From: Agrobacterium genomosp. 13 str. CFBP 6927
GTDB taxonomy: Bacteria > Pseudomonadota > Alphaproteobacteria > Rhizobiales > Rhizobiaceae
Direction of reading: 5' to 3'
Assembly (NCBI GenBank): GCA_900012615.1
Contig: LT009757.1
Coordinates: 1,329,695-1,393,694, forward strand
DNA length: 64,000 nucleotides
Made by a program: the position numbers and the translations under genes. Positions 19,624 through 28,293 of this stretch are shown here, in pieces. The notes below the pieces were generated by a model. That model had not been told where the DNA came from and did no database searches. It worked only from the letters and a program-made list of their open reading frames with translations. The first letter of the stretch is position 1; each line of letters begins with the position of its first letter.

Positions 19624-20184
19624 TCAGGCGGCACCGCGTTCGTGGCGGCCTTCCTCTACCTCCTCGACGATTTTCGCAACGAAGGCATCGAGGTCTTCCG
19701 GGCTGCGGGACGTGATGATGCCCTTGTCCGTCACCACCTTTTCGTCTTTCCAGTTGGCGCCGGCGTTTTTCAGGTCGGTCTTGATCGACCAGTAGGAAGT
19801 GGCGTTACGGCCGCGCAGGGCATCCGCTTCAACGAGAAGCCAGGGGGCGTGGCAAATCGCAGCCACGACCTTGCCGGACTTGACGAAATCGCGAACGACG
19901 CGCATCGCATCCTCGTCGTGGCGCAGGACGTCCGGATTGATCTGGCCGCCTGGAAGAACCAGCGCATCGAAGTCATCCGATTTGACACTTCCGGCGGAAA
20001 GATCAACGGCAATGCTGTCGCCCCAGTCCTTTTTATCCCAGCTCCTGATCTCGCCTTCCTTGATTGAGGCGATCTTGACGTCCGCACCCTTTGCCTTCAA
20101 CTGGTCATAGGGCACGCGCAGTTCGGAGCGCTCATAGCCGTCCGTTGCGAGAATGAGGATCTTTGCAGCGTTGATGGCAGTCAT
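19624..20184 (-). CDS. DJ-1/PfpI-family protein (class I glutamine amidotransferase-like)
   Basis: A 186-residue protein with the DJ-1/PfpI fold. KILILATDGYERSEL at the N-terminus gives the acidic active-site residue (E in GYERSEL), and AAICHAPWLL near residue 109 contains the nucleophile Cys followed by His, as in PfpI and YhbO. The family includes stress-related proteases and proposed protein/nucleotide deglycases; activity is debated. It lies 18 bp below the small gene at 20203 and is probably in an EcfG-driven operon. Confidence 0.9.
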   Translation of the reverse strand: MTAINAAKILILATDGYERSELRVPYDQLKAKGADVKIASIKEGEIRSWDKKDWGDSIAVDLSAGSVKSDDFDALVLPGGQINPDVLRHDEDAMRVVRDFVKSGKVVAAICHAPWLLVEADALRGRNATSYWSIKTDLKNAGANWKDEKVVTDKGIITSRSPEDLDAFVAKIVEEVEEGRHERGAA

Positions 20185-20202
20185 ATCTGTCTCCTGATGG
20201 GT

Positions 20203-20424
20203 TCAATCATCCTTGTCGGAATTCACGGAAGGGAGGAAAAATTCCACGTCCTTCAGGCGTTCCTCGTCGAGATTTTCGATGTTGGTCTGCCAAAATCTCT
20301 CCGCTTCCGCCGGTTCGTCTTTCCATTGGCGCACGAAGGTCTTGGTGTCGTCGATCATGACCTGGCGGGTTCCGCCGAGCCGCAGATATTCTTCCGCAAG
20401 TTTACGCGTTTCGGTCTTTTCCAT
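20203..20424 (-). CDS. Small soluble protein, unknown function
   Basis: A 73-residue, charged, probably helical protein (rich in Glu, Lys, Arg). The ATG at 20424 has AAGGAG upstream. An in-frame GTG at 20562 with a strong AGGAGG 6 nt before it would add 46 Arg/Pro-rich residues and begins only about 22 bp after the EcfG -10; I cannot decide between them. It leads the operon with the PfpI-like gene. I do not recognise the family. Confidence 0.65.
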   Translation of the reverse strand: MEKTETRKLAEEYLRLGGTRQVMIDDTKTFVRQWKDEPAEAERFWQTNIENLDEERLKDVEFFLPSVNSDKDD

Positions 20425-20583
20425 GTCGCGGCTCCTTATGCGTGGAAAGCGGGGGACGGAGGGACGCCGGATGGGTAAGAAGCTCGGCTGCCGTTTCGTT
20501 GGCCACCGGGAGAAAACGGAAAAATCCCGATGTTCTTCAGCGCCATCGCGTCCGTTTGACACGGCGGCCCTCCTGCCAGAACA

Positions 20584-20608
20584 ACGTGGGCTTTCCTATA
20601 TGGTTCCC
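20584..20608 (-). promoter_or_regulatory. EcfG promoter for small protein / PfpI operon
   Basis: On the minus strand GGAAC, 16 nt, CGTT: exact consensus. It is the only promoter-like signal upstream of the 20424 start, and its short distance to the GTG at 20562 keeps the longer reading alive. Confidence 0.78.
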
Positions 20609-20663
20609 ATGTTTTGAAGGGGTGTCATTGCCGGGGCCAAATACATCGCGCGCAATTTTTCCC

Positions 20664-20689
20664 GGAACAAACGGGCCAGTCCCGCTGTT
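20664..20689 (+). promoter_or_regulatory. Weak EcfG-type promoter candidate for the amidohydrolase operon
   Basis: GGAAC, 17 nt, TGTT, 25 bp before the start codon at 20715. The -35 is exact, the -10 has one mismatch. Confidence 0.3.
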
Positions 20690-20714
20690 TTACTCCCGAT
20701 GCAGGGGAGGCAGC

Positions 20715-21545
20715 ATGGCAGCCGGACAGAGCGAAGACGAATACCGCGGCAATAACGAAAACAAGGGTTTCTGGTCGATCGACTTCGGCAATTCGCCCGT
20801 CATCGGCACGGCCATTCATGACGGTCACCGCATCCGTCCCGATATAGTCGGTCTTATGGCGCTTTCCCCGGACAAGCGGCTGCGGGAAGAAGATCCTTTT
20901 ACCGGCGCGATGATCGCAGGGATGACGAACCGTATCGTCGTTCACCATTCGCGTTTTGAAATCGATCTCAACCGCGCTGCCGATCAGGCGATCTATTTAA
21001 AGCCGGAGCAATCCTGGGGCTTGGAGGTCTGGAACGGGCAGCCGCCCGAAGACGCGCTTCGCCAATCGCTCGATTTTCATGCCGACTATTATACGATGCT
21101 TGAAGCGGTGCTTTCTACGGTTGAGCGCCGGCATGGCGCTTTCGTGGTGCTGGACGTGCATAGCTATAATCATCGCCGGCAGGGCGCTGCCGCGCCGCCA
21201 ACGGCGCAGGCGGAAGCGCCCGATATCAATATTGGCACCTATTCCATGGATCGCAGCCGCTGGAACGACATCGTCAGTGCGGTGGGCCGTCATTTTGCAT
21301 CCGCGACCATTGGTGGGCGCCGCCTCGATGTGCGCGAGAATGTGGCCTTTCAGGGCAAAGGAGAGCAGACCCGCTTCATTCATGAGCGCTTTGCGGAGAA
21401 TGGCTGCGCCATCGCGATCGAATTCAAGAAATTCTTCATGGATGAGTGGACGGGGGAGGCGGATGCGCGCGCGGTGGCGGATATTCGCGACACGATTGCA
21501 GCACTTCAGCCGGTTATTGAAGAATGTCTGAGATCGCGGCGATGA
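20715..21545 (+). CDS. N-formylglutamate amidohydrolase-like protein
   Basis: A 276-residue protein of the FGase (HutG-like) fold, related to zinc carboxypeptidases. Recognisable pieces are the PVIGTAIHDGH stretch near residue 28, DFHADYYTMLEAVL near residue 120, FVVLDVHSYNHRR near residue 139 (acidic/His metal-site region) and AIAIEFKKFFMDE near residue 235. The ATG at 20715 follows AGGGGAGG. No hut genes are nearby, so histidine breakdown is unlikely. It is first of a tight trio with a QEGLA-motif metallopeptidase-like protein and an ATP-grasp ligase; the three probably act on one amide- or peptide-linked compound (inference). Confidence 0.82.
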   Translation: MAAGQSEDEYRGNNENKGFWSIDFGNSPVIGTAIHDGHRIRPDIVGLMALSPDKRLREEDPFTGAMIAGMTNRIVVHHSRFEIDLNRAADQAIYLKPEQSWGLEVWNGQPPEDALRQSLDFHADYYTMLEAVLSTVERRHGAFVVLDVHSYNHRRQGAAAPPTAQAEAPDINIGTYSMDRSRWNDIVSAVGRHFASATIGGRRLDVRENVAFQGKGEQTRFIHERFAENGCAIAIEFKKFFMDEWTGEADARAVADIRDTIAALQPVIEECLRSRR

Positions 21546-23419
21546 ATATATCCTCCGCCCGCAATGCGCCGTCCCCCATCACCGATCTGGTCGATGATGT
21601 CGTGTCGTGCCTCGAGGCCGGCAAGGCCGTCCGCCGCGATGTCGGAAAAGATGGCCGTCTGCATATCGACCGGCCGCTGCCGTTCCTCTGCCTGCATCTG
21701 ACGGGCGGCACGAAAGACCTCGCCGCGCGCGATATCGCCGCTGCCCATGCATCCTATCTCATCGCCTCCACCATTCAGGAGGCTGCGCCTCTGATCGAGG
21801 CCGTGGGCGCCGCCATGCGGCAGCGTTTCGGCGCTTTCATGGTGATTGATATCGGCGAGCTGGAGCATGATATTCTTCTGGCCGACGATTCCCCCTTCCT
21901 GCCGCATTATGAAGTTTCCGTCTCCGCCACGGCTGAGCCGGAAACGCAAAAGGCGCGCCGCGTCTTCATCAAGGCGGTTTGTGATGCCGAGGTGCGGTTT
22001 CGCACGCCGCGCATTACCCGGCCGGAACCGGATGCCGATCCGATCCTCAGGTTTCAGAATGCCGGGCTGGATTTTCCCTGCATCAGCGTGCGTTTTGCGC
22101 CGATCTATCGTCAACCGGAATCCGGAGCGGATTATCCTGGTCTGCGCGAAACGATGATCGCCGATCTTTTCGATGCCGGTTTGCAGGCTTTCTCGTCATT
22201 TGCTTCCGGCATGGACGCCCTCAAGGTCACCAGCCACCGGGCGCTCGGCCGCAAGGCCTTCGTCGATGCGGTCAGACGTGCGGATCGTTCGATCGACGAC
22301 ATTGTCTCTTCCTTCGATTTTCTTCTGTCCGTCACGCCGATCAATGCTCGCCGGGCCTTCGAGGAGTTCCGCGATGGCAGCTTTCAATATGCGCCGCGCC
22401 TGCTCTACCGGCCGCTCGGCGTCGATGTCGAGGAGCAGAAACGCAAGCTCTATTCGGTCGTTTTCGATCATCTGGAAGACCCGGTGCTTTATCACCTCTA
22501 CCGGGAAAAACAGCGGGAGATCGATCTGCAGCTGACGATGCTTGCAAGCCTGCACCATCGTACCTTCACCGATTTTTCACGCGCCCTGTATGGCGCCGTG
22601 GAACCCGCACTTCTGACGCTGGCGCTTGGTGTGCTCAAGGATTGTCCGCGAAAGGAAGAAGACGGCGAAATCGCCATGGTCGATTGTTACGCGGTCGCCA
22701 AAAAATCGCGGGAGATGGTCGAGACCTATCTGGCGGAGGATACGGAATTCAAGGCGCGCGTCGAAATCCGTGACGACCTGCCGCCGGGCCTGATGGTGAC
22801 GGGCGAGAAACTTCTGATTTCCCGCCACACCGTCATGGAACAGCGCCGTGTCGAGGCGTTGCTGTCGCATGAGATCGGCGTGCATCTTCTCACCTATTTC
22901 AACGGCTCGTTTCAGGGGTTGCGGCTCTTTCGCACCGGCCTTTCCGGTTATGAGGGCGTGCAGGAGGGGCTGGCGGTGCTGGCGGAACATCTGGCCGGCG
23001 GCATGACGCGTGAGCGCCTGCGGCTGATCGCCGGCCGCGTTATTGGCTGCGCCGCCATGCTGGATGGGGCAAGCTTCGTCGAGACCTTCCGCATCATGAC
23101 CCGCGATCACGGTTTCGATGAGGCCGGGGCCTTCAACATGGTGCTGCGTATCTATCGCGGCGGCGGTCTTTCCAAGGATGCGATCTATCTGCGCGGGCTG
23201 GTGGAGGTGCTGGAGCATCTGCGCAGGGGCGGGGCGCTCGATCCGTTCTGGATGGGCAAGATCGCCGCCGCCCATTTTCCGGTGATGCAGGAGCTGGCCC
23301 TGCGCGGCCTGCTTCGTCCGCCGGCTGTCAGGCCCGCATTTCTGCTGCCCGCCCGGGCCAATGAGCGGCTGGAAAAAATACGGGCGGGATTATCCATTGC
23401 CGAACTGGCGACATTATAG
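21542..23419 (+). CDS. QEGLA-motif protein, DUF1704 putative metallo-carboxypeptidase
   Basis: A 625-residue protein of the family named 'flavohemoglobin expression-modulating QEGLA motif protein' (DUF1704). It has the metal motif HEIGVH (H-E-x-x-x-H) near residue 443 and VQEGLAVLAEHLAGG near residue 473, whose Glu is the likely third ligand. Human MATCAP, a tubulin tyrosine carboxypeptidase, belongs to the same DUF1704 family and uses the same motif, so peptidase activity is plausible. The ATG at 21542 overlaps the upstream stop (ATGA); an ATG at 21524 is an alternative. The gene sits between the amidohydrolase-like and ATP-grasp genes. Substrate unknown. Confidence 0.85.
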   Translation: MNISSARNAPSPITDLVDDVVSCLEAGKAVRRDVGKDGRLHIDRPLPFLCLHLTGGTKDLAARDIAAAHASYLIASTIQEAAPLIEAVGAAMRQRFGAFMVIDIGELEHDILLADDSPFLPHYEVSVSATAEPETQKARRVFIKAVCDAEVRFRTPRITRPEPDADPILRFQNAGLDFPCISVRFAPIYRQPESGADYPGLRETMIADLFDAGLQAFSSFASGMDALKVTSHRALGRKAFVDAVRRADRSIDDIVSSFDFLLSVTPINARRAFEEFRDGSFQYAPRLLYRPLGVDVEEQKRKLYSVVFDHLEDPVLYHLYREKQREIDLQLTMLASLHHRTFTDFSRALYGAVEPALLTLALGVLKDCPRKEEDGEIAMVDCYAVAKKSREMVETYLAEDTEFKARVEIRDDLPPGLMVTGEKLLISRHTVMEQRRVEALLSHEIGVHLLTYFNGSFQGLRLFRTGLSGYEGVQEGLAVLAEHLAGGMTRERLRLIAGRVIGCAAMLDGASFVETFRIMTRDHGFDEAGAFNMVLRIYRGGGLSKDAIYLRGLVEVLEHLRRGGALDPFWMGKIAAAHFPVMQELALRGLLRPPAVRPAFLLPARANERLEKIRAGLSIAELATL

Positions 23420-23429
23420 GAGGGGCTTC

Positions 23430-24476
23430 ATGCGTATCGCATTTTTCGTCAATTCCATCGAAACCGAGGGACCGAACTACGCGACCGGCCTGCTTGCCAT
23501 GGCGGCGCTCAATCGCGGCCACGAGGTGGTCTATCTGACGCCCGGCGATTTCACCTTGCGCTCGGACGACAGCCTGACCATCCATGCCACCGTGCTGCCG
23601 AAGGCGAAATACAAGAAATCGGATGCGTTTCATGCTGCCCTGCAGGACAAGGCGCTGGAACGGCGGACCATGGATGTCGAGGAAATCGATGCGTTGATGC
23701 TGCGCAACGACCCCTCTCTCGACCAGACCACACGGCCATGGGCGGTGCATGCCGGCATCCTGTTCGGGCGGCTTGCCGAACAGCGTGGCGTCGTGGTTCT
23801 GAACGATCCCGAAGGTCTGGCGCTGGCGCAGAACAAGCTTTATTTCCAGAGCTTTCCTGAAATCGTCCGCCCGACCACGATCATTTCGCGCAATGTCGAG
23901 GAAATCCGCGCCTTTGCCGACGCGCACCCCAAGGGCGTCATCGTCAAGCCGCTGCAGGGCTCCGGCGGCAAGAATGTCTTCAAGATCGGCTCCAGCAAGG
24001 AGGCCAATCTCAACCAGATTTTCGAGGCGGTGAGCCTCGAAGGTTATCTGATCGCGCAGGCCTATCTGCCGGCCGCCAAGGATGGTGACATCCGCTTCTT
24101 CATGATGAATGGCCGCCCGCTGATGCGCGACGGTCAATATGCCGCCCTGCGCCGCGTGCCGGCGAAAGGCGATCTGCGCTCCAACATTCACGCCAAGGGC
24201 ACCGCCGAGGCGGTGAAAGTGACGGACGAAATCGTGGCGCTTGCCGATATGATGCGGCCGAAGCTGGTGGAAGACGGCATGTTCCTTGTCGGGCTGGATA
24301 TCGTTGGCGACAAGATACTGGAAGTGAACGTGTTTTCCCCGGGTGGCCTTTCCAATATCCGCGATCTCACGGAGATGGATTTCAGCGACACGATCATTGA
24401 GGCCGTCGAAACCAAGATCACCATGCAGAGCGCTTCCGGCGGCACCATCTCCAACCGCCTGCTGGCGACGCTGTGA
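23430..24476 (+). CDS. ATP-grasp ligase, glutathione synthase-like
   Basis: A 348-residue ATP-grasp enzyme. GVIVKPLQGSGGKNVFKI near residue 170 is the ATP-binding lysine/glycine loop, and LDIVGDKILEVNVFSPGG near residue 288 holds the magnesium-binding Glu and Asn. Its length and N-terminus (MRIAFFVNSIETEGPNY) resemble glutathione synthase but the substrate end differs, and the true gshB would be expected elsewhere. Such enzymes join a carboxylate to an amine using ATP. It starts 10 bp after the QEGLA gene and ends 2 bp from the converging epimerase gene. Confidence 0.85.
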   Translation: MRIAFFVNSIETEGPNYATGLLAMAALNRGHEVVYLTPGDFTLRSDDSLTIHATVLPKAKYKKSDAFHAALQDKALERRTMDVEEIDALMLRNDPSLDQTTRPWAVHAGILFGRLAEQRGVVVLNDPEGLALAQNKLYFQSFPEIVRPTTIISRNVEEIRAFADAHPKGVIVKPLQGSGGKNVFKIGSSKEANLNQIFEAVSLEGYLIAQAYLPAAKDGDIRFFMMNGRPLMRDGQYAALRRVPAKGDLRSNIHAKGTAEAVKVTDEIVALADMMRPKLVEDGMFLVGLDIVGDKILEVNVFSPGGLSNIRDLTEMDFSDTIIEAVETKITMQSASGGTISNRLLATL

Positions 24477-24478
24477 GG

Positions 24479-25501
24479 TTATTCCCGTAATTCGGCCGGG
24501 TGCATCTCGCGATACCAGGCGACGAGGGCCTTGATGCCCTCCTCGACCGGGGTTTGCGGCACGTAGCCGGTCAATGCCCTCAGAAGATCGGGCGAGGCGA
24601 AGGTACGGGGAACATCACCCTGCTGCATCGGCAGCATGTTGCGGATCGCGGGTTTCCCGACCGCCTTTTCGACCGTCTCGACGAAATGCATCAGCTCCAC
24701 CGGCTGGCCGCCGCCGATATTGACCACGCGGAAGGGCGCGTGGTGCGACAACGTGTCGGTGACGCCTTCCTGCGTGACGCGGTTTTCCTCGGATGGGATG
24801 ACCGTGCTCAGCCGGATGATGCCCTCCACCAGATCGTCTATATAGGTGAAATCGCGGCTCATATTGCCTTGCCCGTAAATATCGATCGGCCGGCCGTTGG
24901 AAACGGCATCGACGAATTTGATGGGCGCCATGTCCGGCCGTCCCCACGGGCCGTAGACCGTGAAGAAGCGGAAGGCGGTGGTGGGCAGCTTGTGCAGATG
25001 GGCATAGCTATGCGCCATCAGCTCCATCGATTTTTTGGTGGCGGCGTAAAGCGTCATCGGCTCGTCGGCCTTGTCGCTTTCCGCGAAGGGGATTTTCTCG
25101 TTGGCGCCGTAGATGGAAGAAGTAGACGCCAGCATCAGGTGTTTGACCTCAAGGCTTCTCGCGAGCTCCAGCATGTTGAACGAGCCGATGAGATTGGAAT
25201 CGACATAGGCGCGCGGGTTTTCAAGGCTGTAACGGACGCCTGCCTGTGCGGCGAGGTGGATGATGATCTCAGGTTCGGCGGCTTCTGCCGCGCGCTTTAG
25301 CGCATCCGTATCTTCCAGCATGCCGATTTCGGCCCGGAAGCCGTTGGAGCGGGAAAGAATGGCGTGGCGTTTTTCCTTGAGGCTGACATCGTAATATTTC
25401 GTCATGCCGTCGAAACCGGTCACGAAATGGCCGGCGTCCAACAGTCGCTTCGCAACATAAAAGCCGATGAAGCCAGCCGTGCCGGTAACCAGATAACGCA
25501 T
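24479..25501 (-). CDS. lpsL: UDP-glucuronate 4-epimerase (NAD-dependent epimerase)
   Basis: A 340-residue extended SDR enzyme. [15 protein letters not shown] is the NAD motif, STSSIYG the catalytic Ser/Thr region and [15 protein letters not shown] the Tyr/Lys pair near residue 149. The [15 protein letters not shown] stretch is characteristic of UDP-glucuronate 4-epimerases, which make UDP-galacturonate for LPS and capsule in rhizobia. The UDP-glucose 6-dehydrogenase gene lies 87 bp upstream on the same strand, so the pair converts UDP-glucose to UDP-galacturonate in two steps. The symbol follows S. meliloti usage. Confidence 0.88.
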   Translation of the reverse strand: MRYLVTGTAGFIGFYVAKRLLDAGHFVTGFDGMTKYYDVSLKEKRHAILSRSNGFRAEIGMLEDTDALKRAAEAAEPEIIIHLAAQAGVRYSLENPRAYVDSNLIGSFNMLELARSLEVKHLMLASTSSIYGANEKIPFAESDKADEPMTLYAATKKSMELMAHSYAHLHKLPTTAFRFFTVYGPWGRPDMAPIKFVDAVSNGRPIDIYGQGNMSRDFTYIDDLVEGIIRLSTVIPSEENRVTQEGVTDTLSHHAPFRVVNIGGGQPVELMHFVETVEKAVGKPAIRNMLPMQQGDVPRTFASPDLLRALTGYVPQTPVEEGIKALVAWYREMHPAELRE

Positions 25502-25587
25502 GATGATTATATCCCGAATCCGTTGGTGCGTTTGCGGTCTGACCGAAGCGCAGAAAACCTTTTAATGAAATGGCGAAAACGAAACCT

Positions 25588-26919
25588 CTATGCGCCCTTG
25601 TCGGAACCGCCTTCATGCGGACGGCCGACTGCGGCATAGATGAAACCATGCGCGGCGACCTCATCCGTGCGGTAGATATTGCGCAGGTCCACCAGCACCG
25701 GATGTTTCATGATCGCTTTCAGGCGCGGCAGGTCGAGCGCGCGGAACTGGTTCCATTCCGTCACGATCACCACGGCGTCGGCATCTTCCGCCGCCTCGTA
25801 AGGGCCGGCCGCGTATTCGATGTCTTCCATCAGATGGCGGGCATTCGCCATGCCTTCCGGATCGTAACCGACCACTTTCGCACCGCCGTCCTGCAGGGTC
25901 TGGATGATGGCGATTGCCGGGCTGTCGCGCATGTCGTCGGTATTCGGCTTGAAGGTGAGGCCGAGCACGGCGATCTTCTTGCCGCGCACATCGCCGCCCA
26001 TCGCATTGATGACCTTGCGGCCCATGGCGCGCTTGCGGTTGTCGTTGATGGCGATGGTGGTTTCGATCAGCCGCACCGGCGCATCATAGTCCTGCGCGGT
26101 CTTGGCGAGCGCCAGCGTGTCCTTCGGGAAACAGGAGCCGCCATAACCGGGGCCTGCATGCAGGAATTTCGAACCGATACGGCCATCGAGACCGATGCCG
26201 CGCGAGACGTCCTGCACATTGGCGCCGACCTTTTCGCAGAGGTCAGCCATTTCGTTGATGAAGGTAATCTTCATCGCCAGAAAGGCGTTGGCGGCATATT
26301 TGATCAGTTCGGAAGCGCGTCTTGTGGTGAAGAGCAGCGGCGACTGGTTGAGATAGAGCGGGCGGTAAACCTCGGTCATGACGGGGCGGGCGCGCTCGTC
26401 CGAAAGGCCGACGACGATGCGGTCCGGCCGCTTGAAATCCTCGATGGCGGCCCCTTCGCGCAGGAATTCCGGATTGGAGACAACCGCAAAATCGGCCGAG
26501 GGGTTTTCCTCGTGGATGATACGCTCCACCTCGTCGCCAGTGCCGACGGGAACCGTGGATTTGGTGACGATGACCGTGAAGCCATCAAGTGAATGGGCGA
26601 TCTCTTTTGCCGCTGCATAGACATAACCAAGATCGGCATGGCCATCGCCGCGCCGCGAGGGCGTGCCGACCGCGATGAAGACGACATCGGCATTGGCAAC
26701 GGCTGCGGAAAGATCGGTGGTGAAGCTCAACCGGCCAGCCTTGGCATTGTTGGCGACGATGGTCTCCAGACCCGGTTCGAAGATCGGAATATGGCCGTTT
26801 TTCAGGGCCTCTATCTTCTCCGGCATCTTGTCGACGCAGACCACGTCATGGCCGAAATCGGCAAAACACGCGCCGGACACAAGGCCGACATAACCCGAAC
26901 CGATCATCACAATCCGCAT
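25588..26919 (-). CDS. rkpK: UDP-glucose 6-dehydrogenase
   Basis: A 443-residue enzyme oxidising UDP-glucose to UDP-glucuronate with two NAD. MRIVMIGSGYVGLVSGACFADFG is split as GSGYVGLVSG (Rossmann) plus the family signature; the catalytic Cys lies in GGSCFPKDTLALAK near residue 260, and the C-terminal domain begins with LGLTFKPNTDDMRDSP. Normal length. It feeds the epimerase downstream. Also called ugd. Confidence 0.95.
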   Translation of the reverse strand: MRIVMIGSGYVGLVSGACFADFGHDVVCVDKMPEKIEALKNGHIPIFEPGLETIVANNAKAGRLSFTTDLSAAVANADVVFIAVGTPSRRGDGHADLGYVYAAAKEIAHSLDGFTVIVTKSTVPVGTGDEVERIIHEENPSADFAVVSNPEFLREGAAIEDFKRPDRIVVGLSDERARPVMTEVYRPLYLNQSPLLFTTRRASELIKYAANAFLAMKITFINEMADLCEKVGANVQDVSRGIGLDGRIGSKFLHAGPGYGGSCFPKDTLALAKTAQDYDAPVRLIETTIAINDNRKRAMGRKVINAMGGDVRGKKIAVLGLTFKPNTDDMRDSPAIAIIQTLQDGGAKVVGYDPEGMANARHLMEDIEYAAGPYEAAEDADAVVIVTEWNQFRALDLPRLKAIMKHPVLVDLRNIYRTDEVAAHGFIYAAVGRPHEGGSDKGA

Positions 26920-27301
26920 TCTTTTTCCTTTCGGTTAGCGAGGCCATGGTAACGCAGCAATATCAGCCGGGGAAATCGGCGGATGAAAATCGCACGATAA
27001 TATTTAGCCGCCTTCACGCCCGCCGCCAAGCGCCACGATCAACACCGGCTAACCTCTTTCCATGACGGTGATGTGATGGCCATGGCGGGACAAATTTGCC
27101 GCACCTTGCAGCCATTTTCATCGGTTGGGTTCAATCGGGCAATTTTGCCGTTTTTCCGGCTTGCACTCATAGGTAGCCGGGTCTAGCCATAGGGTGAGGA
27201 TCAAATCTGCCAGACTGTCTGTCCCTTGAAGGGGCGTCCGGGTCGCGTTCCACGCGGCCGGGGGATGCTTTGCATTGCGGTCGGTGTTTGGGGACGTTCA
27301 A
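26920..27301. other. 382-bp divergent intergenic region
   Basis: Lies between the start of UDP-glucose dehydrogenase (minus) and the DMT transporter (plus). It must hold both promoters. I see no convincing coding frame, RNA or named motif. Confidence 0.4.
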
Positions 27302-28189
27302 ATGCAAAAGGGTTTTCTGCTCGGTCTGTTCGCTTATGCGACCTTTTCCATGGGCGATGCCACCATCAAGTCGCTTGGATCGCAGATCAGCGTTTTCGAA
27401 ATCGGCTTCTTCAGCATTCTATTTTCCGGCATTTTCATTTTCTTCAGCAAGCCGCGCGAGGAAAGGTGGCGTGAATTCTGGCGCATGAGCCGGCCCTTCG
27501 CCGTGCACGGGCGCGCCATCTCCGGCCTTTTCGCGGGTATTTTCGGCATCTATGCCTTCACCACCATTCCACTGGCGGAAGCCTATGCGCTGATCTTCCT
27601 GTCGCCGCTCTTCGTGACCGTACTTTCCGCCGTCGTGCTGAAGGAGAATATCGGCCCATGGCGCTGGGCGGCGGTTCTGGCGGGTATCGTCGGCGTGATC
27701 CTTGTCGTGCGGCCGGGCTTCAAGACGCTGGAGCTCGGGCATTTTGCCGCGATCGGCGTCGCCTTCCTGGCGGCAATGACCATCGTTTTGCTGCGCTCGC
27801 TTGCGGGCAAGGAAAAGCGCACCTCGATCATGGGCGTGCTGCTGATCTACGGCCTCACCTTCAACGGCATTGCCTCCATCCCCGAATTCGTGATGCCCAA
27901 TCTGCACCAGCTATTGGCCTTCGCCTTCATCGGCCTTTGCACGGCAACGGGGCAGATCACCCTTCTGGTCGCAACCCGCATTGCGCCGGCAAGCCAGATC
28001 GCGCCGTCGCATTATTCGCAAATCCTCTGGGCCGTGGCGATCGGCATGGCTTTCTTCCATGAATATCCGGATGCGGTCGCCGTGCTTGGTCTGGCCGTTA
28101 TCGCCGCATCGGGGCTGCTGACGATGATCCGCGAAAAGGTGAGGCTCGGCACCGTGCGCTGGAACCCGTTTTTCCGCAATCGGCTTTGA
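27302..28189 (+). CDS. DMT-family (EamA) transporter
   Basis: A 295-residue inner-membrane protein with about ten hydrophobic helices in two EamA repeats (first about 5-140, second about 150-280). AYALIFLSPLFVTVLSAVVLKE near residue 95 is the typical end of the first repeat. Members export amino acids, metabolites or nucleosides; substrate unknown here. The start at 27302 (MQKGF) is chosen over a 9-residue longer frame. Monocistronic by position. Confidence 0.88.
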   Translation: MQKGFLLGLFAYATFSMGDATIKSLGSQISVFEIGFFSILFSGIFIFFSKPREERWREFWRMSRPFAVHGRAISGLFAGIFGIYAFTTIPLAEAYALIFLSPLFVTVLSAVVLKENIGPWRWAAVLAGIVGVILVVRPGFKTLELGHFAAIGVAFLAAMTIVLLRSLAGKEKRTSIMGVLLIYGLTFNGIASIPEFVMPNLHQLLAFAFIGLCTATGQITLLVATRIAPASQIAPSHYSQILWAVAIGMAFFHEYPDAVAVLGLAVIAASGLLTMIREKVRLGTVRWNPFFRNRL

Positions 28190-28293
28190 ACTCACCCTTG
28201 ATCGGAAACAGTGCGTCAACCGAAGCGCGGCTTGTGAAGCGGCGGCAACCCGGCCCATAAGGCTTTCATCTTTAGATGAACGGGGAGCCGCAA

